Assembly: GCF_014639255.1 (NCBI RefSeq)
Contig: NZ_BMFV01000004.1
Coordinates: forward strand, 101,638 to 165,637
Reading direction: 5' to 3'
Length of the DNA: 64,000 bases
Source of the DNA: Pullulanibacillus pueri
GTDB lineage: Bacteria; Bacillota; Bacilli; Bacillales; Sporolactobacillaceae
Below are positions 61,240 to 64,000 of the stretch, in pieces. The notes beneath the pieces are model-generated. The model was not told the DNA's origin. It saw only the letters and a program-made list of their open reading frames with translations, and ran no database searches. Numbering within the stretch: the first letter of the stretch is position 1; every line of letters starts with the position of its first letter. A program made the position numbers and the translations under genes.

Positions 61240-62052
61240 TTACTTCTTATATTTATAGAATATTTTACTTGCCTCTTTAATAAATTCTCTTTCCTGTTCA
61301 GATATACCATAAGTTTTTGGTTGTTTAGTCTTTGGGAGTGAATTGAATTTTTCCCAAGACTTCTTCATTCCTTCTCTAATCTCAGGATCACCTTGGATAC
61401 GACGGTTATTCATTTCCTGTAAATACTTAACTAATTCTTGTGCCTCACTACTGTCGGGTGAATACCCTTCTGTAACAAGTTTCGTTAGATTTTTTCTGAA
61501 ATACTGATAGTCATTTAAATGTTTTTTATGGTCTTTTTCTGTCCAGCCTTTTGCCACTAACTTTTGTAACGCTTCTTTAGAATAGGATTCTTTTGCTATT
61601 TCTCTCATTGTCAAACGCTCGTCATTATCCAAGTTTTGATTTACCCACTCTGATTTTAAGTTCATTTGTGTTACTTGGATCAATTTTGTAATTGAATTTT
61701 GGTCCGTTAAATTTGAATGAATTGATTTTTCTGCCTGTTCAATCGCTTCAAGGATTTGATCCATTTGAGCTCGTTTACCCCTCATCATCATTTTTTGCTG
61801 TTTAAGTCTTTGAGATAAATCCACTGGATGTTCAGACAGTATATCTTGAATTTCATCTAGTGAAAATCCTAAAAACTTGAAAGAAAGTATAGATTGAAGT
61901 TGAGTAAAGTCTTCGTCTGTATATAGTTTAAAACCCGATTTGTCATAAACACTAGGTACTAATAGTCCCCGTTTATCATAATAACGAAGAGTTCGAACAG
62001 AGATAGATGCTTTTTTAGCAAATTCCTTTATATGATAAACATTTTGATCCAA
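61240..62052 (-). CDS. MerR-family regulator with TipAS-type effector domain
   Basis: A 270-residue regulator. MerR HTH: YHIKEFAKKASISVRTLRYY at the N-terminus, then FKLYTDEDFTQLQSILSFKF. Coiled dimer helix ~75-115. The C-terminal ~140 residues (WTEKDHKKHLNDYQYFRKNL, REGMKKSWEKFNSLP) match TipAS antibiotic-recognition domains, here degenerate. Its promoter has the 19-bp spacer expected for MerR control, suggesting autoregulation. No exporter is adjacent. Confidence 0.88.
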   Translation of the reverse strand: MDQNVYHIKEFAKKASISVRTLRYYDKRGLLVPSVYDKSGFKLYTDEDFTQLQSILSFKFLGFSLDEIQDILSEHPVDLSQRLKQQKMMMRGKRAQMDQILEAIEQAEKSIHSNLTDQNSITKLIQVTQMNLKSEWVNQNLDNDERLTMREIAKESYSKEALQKLVAKGWTEKDHKKHLNDYQYFRKNLTKLVTEGYSPDSSEAQELVKYLQEMNNRRIQGDPEIREGMKKSWEKFNSLPKTKQPKTYGISEQEREFIKEASKIFYKYKK

Positions 62053-62078
62053 GTGTCACACCCCCTTTGGTAATTTTA

Positions 62079-62109
62079 ATAATAAAGAGTGACGTAATGT
62101 TACTGTCAA
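62079..62109 (-). promoter_or_regulatory. MerR-type promoter with 19-bp spacer
   Basis: TTGACA (62109-62104), 19-base spacer and TATTAT (62084-62079) on the minus strand. The spacer contains the imperfect dyad AGTAAC-ATTAC-GTCACT. This overlong spacing is the hallmark of promoters untwisted by MerR proteins. Confidence 0.75.
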
Positions 62110-62201
62110 CACAAAAATATTAAAATTCTTCTTCCATTTACCTCTTAAAAACCTTTGCTTTTTCAAATGGAACATGGAATTTCATCTTCGATCCAAAATA
62201 A

Positions 62202-62723
62202 CTAAAACCCAACAGTCTCTTTGATGGTTGACCATTGGATTACAGGTTCAAATTCATTGTCAGCCATCATTACTCCCACAAGAATATTATCAATATTATT
62301 TTTATCATTCAAATAGTGTGCAAGAGTTAAATTGATAATTTTTGAGGTATGTAAATCCAATAATTCATTTTTAGAAATCCAAAATAATTCCCCTTCGTCA
62401 GAAGGAATAAAGTTACCATGCTCTGTTTCACCAAAGTAGACATACTGCTGACGTAATTCACCACTATTATTCTCAAGCAGAATGTACTTCAGCTTAAAGT
62501 TTTTAATTTCTTCTCTTTTAAATCCTGTTTCTTCTTCAATTTCTCTGTAGCTTGCTTCCATTGGAGAATTGAGTTCATTAGTTTCCATATGACCTCCAAT
62601 ACCACCCCAAAATTCAAAATTAAAGATTTTACTCTTCTCTTTCTTCATCATTAACATTTTACCTTGATGAATTAAGAATGCAGTGGCCATCTGACGTATT
62701 TCCAATAAAAACATCCTTTCCAT
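62202..62723 (-). CDS. Nudix hydrolase
   Basis: A 173-residue Nudix protein. The box reads GGHMETNELNSPMEASYREI followed by EEETGF near residues 41-66. It begins MATAFLIHQGKMLMMKKEKS after a short leader, so the true start could be ATG 62723, 62714 or 62690; ribosome sites are weak for all. Substrate unknown. A second, distinct Nudix gene lies at 60034. Confidence 0.85.
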   Translation of the reverse strand: MERMFLLEIRQMATAFLIHQGKMLMMKKEKSKIFNFEFWGGIGGHMETNELNSPMEASYREIEEETGFKREEIKNFKLKYILLENNSGELRQQYVYFGETEHGNFIPSDEGELFWISKNELLDLHTSKIINLTLAHYLNDKNNIDNILVGVMMADNEFEPVIQWSTIKETVGF

Positions 62724-62740
62724 AATTACTAATTTTTTAT

Positions 62741-62812
62741 TAAACTATCCTGCTTTTTTTACTTCAATAACAAGGACCTTATCCTTCTTAAAGATAAGCC
62801 CCCGTTTGTTTA
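62741..62812. repeat. Intergenic repeat copy
   Basis: AACTATCCTGCTTTTTTTAC, TTCAATAACAAGGACCTTATC, then CTTCTTAAAGATAAGCCCCC and GTTTGTTTAAT. Closest to the 61155 copy. Lies just upstream of the Nudix gene. Confidence 0.65.
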
Positions 62813-62991
62813 ATATACAGTACATAAACTACGATGCAATAAAAGATTATACACTAAAGTTGATTTTGAATTTTAAAAATAAAACTAAGGAAAGTACAAA
62901 TAACGTTAAAATTTTATGTTAAAGTTATTTGTATATTATATTATTTTTCCAGTATTTTATCGAAAAACTTAAATTCGAAGGAGTAATGAGC

Positions 62992-63312
62992 ATGGACAAA
63001 TTAAGTTTTGAGGTATTGCAAGATTATCTATCTTTAAAATATAAGGAAGGTGGTTCCTCAACAGGTTTATTTATGAAGCTGGTTGAAGAAGTTGGTGAGG
63101 TAGCTGAGGTGTTAAATCAGATAGAGGGTAGAAAGTCGAATAGTGGAAGTTCTTCATTGGAAAAAGAGTTAGCGGACGTTATACATTATACTGTAGCAAT
63201 TGCAAGTATAAATAATATTGACATATCTAAAGTTATTTTGGAAAAGGACAAGATGGCTGCTATTAAATACAAACAATCCCCAAATTTAGAAGAGTTTCTA
63301 AAGAGGCAGTGA
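62992..63312 (+). CDS. MazG-like nucleotide pyrophosphohydrolase
   Basis: A 106-residue all-alpha NTP pyrophosphohydrolase. The metal-binding E-x2-E pattern is in LFMKLVEEVGEVAEVLNQIE and the second ExxD in EKELADVIHYTVAIAS. GAAGGAG lies eight bases before ATG 62992; the frame from 62929 is a longer, unsupported start. MazG-like enzymes remove damaged or alarmone nucleotides; the substrate here is unknown. Confidence 0.87.
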   Translation: MDKLSFEVLQDYLSLKYKEGGSSTGLFMKLVEEVGEVAEVLNQIEGRKSNSGSSSLEKELADVIHYTVAIASINNIDISKVILEKDKMAAIKYKQSPNLEEFLKRQ

Positions 63313-63330
63313 CATCATGCTATGTCACTA

Positions 63331-63394
63331 ACCTGCTTCTTTACTTAATAACAAAGGAGCGATCTCTTTCTTGAATTAACGCCCGTTAGTGAAG
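63331..63394. repeat. Intergenic repeat copy
   Basis: TAACCTGCTTCTTTACTTAA, TAACAAAGGAGCGATCTCTT, then TCTTGAATTAACGCCCGTTA and GTGAAG. It follows the MazG stop by 18 bases and supplies the last codons of the small ORF at 63376. A half copy with the same GATCTCCTTCTTGAATTAAC lies at 56060-56100. Confidence 0.65.
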
Positions 63395-63555
63395 TTTTGT
63401 ATTATCCAGAAAACTAGTCCTACAACTGTAACAGAAAGAATTATAGGTATTATATAACCAACCCCTAAACAACCTAAACAACTTTCAAAAAGGTTGTCGA
63501 GAAATGAACGTATTTTATCTCCCTTTGTCTCCTTGTTATTAAGCAGTTTTGACAT
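63376..63555 (-). CDS. Small hypothetical membrane protein
   Basis: A 59-residue minus-strand frame: a basic start (MSKLLNNKETKGDKIRSFLD), then CLGCLGVGYIIPIILSVTVV and a Trp-containing segment, i.e. one or two membrane segments with C-L-G-C motif. Only a weak GGTG ribosome site precedes ATG 63555. The final FTNGR comes from the intergenic repeat. Protein-like composition argues for a real or recently degraded gene. Family not recognised. Confidence 0.5.
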   Translation of the reverse strand: MSKLLNNKETKGDKIRSFLDNLFESCLGCLGVGYIIPIILSVTVVGLVFWIIQNFTNGR

Positions 63556-63750
63556 TCACTTTTTCACCAACTACTGAATTTTCCAATTAATTTTTAACAG
63601 ATATTTATTCAATTATTCTGCTCTCTTAGTCGAATGGCTGAATATTCCTTATCTTACACTAACATTAAATTTATTTTGGTGGAGACAAATTAAAAACGTC
63701 TTTCCATTGCGTTAAAGAAACGCTACTGTTAGTGCAACAAGAACCATCTA

Positions 63751-63882
63751 TCACGGATAAACTTCGGCAGCATTGTCATTATAATCATTTCTTTCATTAC
63801 AAGTTAATTTCGGATCAATATTACTTTCCTTTAAAGCTTTATTTATAGTTACTTTTATTTTTGCAGTGTTTATCAACAGCAT
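63751..63882 (-). other. Possible short or broken ORF in the right-end gap
   Basis: ATG 63882 opens 43 codons (starting MLLINTAKIKVTINKALKES, ending DYNDNAAEVYP) on the minus strand without a good ribosome site; neighbouring frames also look protein-like, suggesting a decayed gene. Otherwise 63560-64000 shows only the hairpin at 63946-63980. Confidence 0.25.
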
Positions 63883-63945
63883 TGTTCTGTTCCATTACTA
63901 AAGAAATAGAATTTATTTTTCCCATTCCTTATCTGTAAGCGTAAA

Positions 63946-63980
63946 ATAGTCCACACCTATAGTTTAGGTATGGACTATTG
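63946..63980. terminator. 15-bp hairpin near the right end
   Basis: AATAGTCCACACCTA (63946-63960) pairs with TAGGTATGGACTATT (63966-63980, one G-U), loop TAGTT. T-rich sequence on both sides; probable terminator for a gene outside the window or for the decayed ORF. Confidence 0.6.
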
Positions 63981-64000
63981 TTATAATTTATTTAGTTTTA

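Noticed and set aside
56060..63394. Integron attC sites
   Set aside because: The repeats carry AAC...GTTAG-like ends but do not fit the RYYYAAC/GTTRRRY core and no integrase gene is present.

Overview
The window is chromosomal DNA of a low-GC, endospore-forming member of the Bacillales. The evidence is a SpoIIP amidase, a BshB2 bacillithiol deacetylase with YojF, a tyrosyl-tRNA synthetase under a T-box leader, Zur-regulated zinc uptake, an LtaS-type sulfatase, a CtaG assembly factor, cre-type catabolite sites and strong AGGAGG-type ribosome binding sites. I cannot name the species. No rRNA, tRNA, CRISPR array, prophage or replication origin was seen.

Left part (1-11 kb), mostly minus strand: a carbohydrate locus. 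A GntR/LacI repressor and a GH38 alpha-mannosidase form one unit. A second unit holds an unclassified glycosidase-like protein, two LplB/LplC-type permeases and a lipoprotein binding protein. It ends near the start of a secreted protein cut by the window edge. A sigma-A-like promoter buried in a 14-bp perfect palindrome lies between the two units and is the obvious operator candidate.

11-27 kb: housekeeping and accessory genes. These include HAD and metallophosphoesterase hydrolases, two MFS exporters, APH-type kinases, a DUF2161 protein, DinB and transglutaminase-like proteins, GNAT enzymes, and an ArsR-MFS-phosphatase operon whose small last gene carries an in-frame TGA. It also holds hisS and a YbaK-type deacylase. 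Two copies of a short terminal-inverted-repeat element lie here. Upstream of hisS are a promoter, a 13-codon reading frame with three consecutive His codons, and an intrinsic terminator.

26-34 kb: a complete L-rhamnose catabolic region. It comprises a fused aldolase/dehydrogenase, rhamnulokinase, isomerase, DeoR regulator, mutarotase and an MFS transporter with its own cre site. Operator-like inverted and direct repeats are visible, and a degraded relic of an Lpl-type transporter operon lies next to it.

34-55 kb: core functions. These are an Fe-S biosynthesis-type protein, BshB2/YojF, an AlaX-type editing protein, MATE, glutaminase, an IS1182-type relic, tyrS with its T-box, a Mug-type glycosylase, znuC-znuB-zur behind a near-consensus Zur box, an LtaS homologue, two fluoride-channel halves, spoIIP, ctaG, MarR-MFS, and an ABC-F ATPase. 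The ABC-F gene has a leader with an upstream ORF, a terminator and a 12-bp long-range inverted repeat.

55-64 kb: an accessory patchwork of single small genes (VOC, HAD, methyltransferase, GNAT, Nudix x2, DUF5412, TipAS-MerR, MazG). They are separated by copies of a short intergenic repeat, and several are broken (pentapeptide protein, histidine phosphatase fragment, small membrane protein). It looks like a region of repeated gain and decay.
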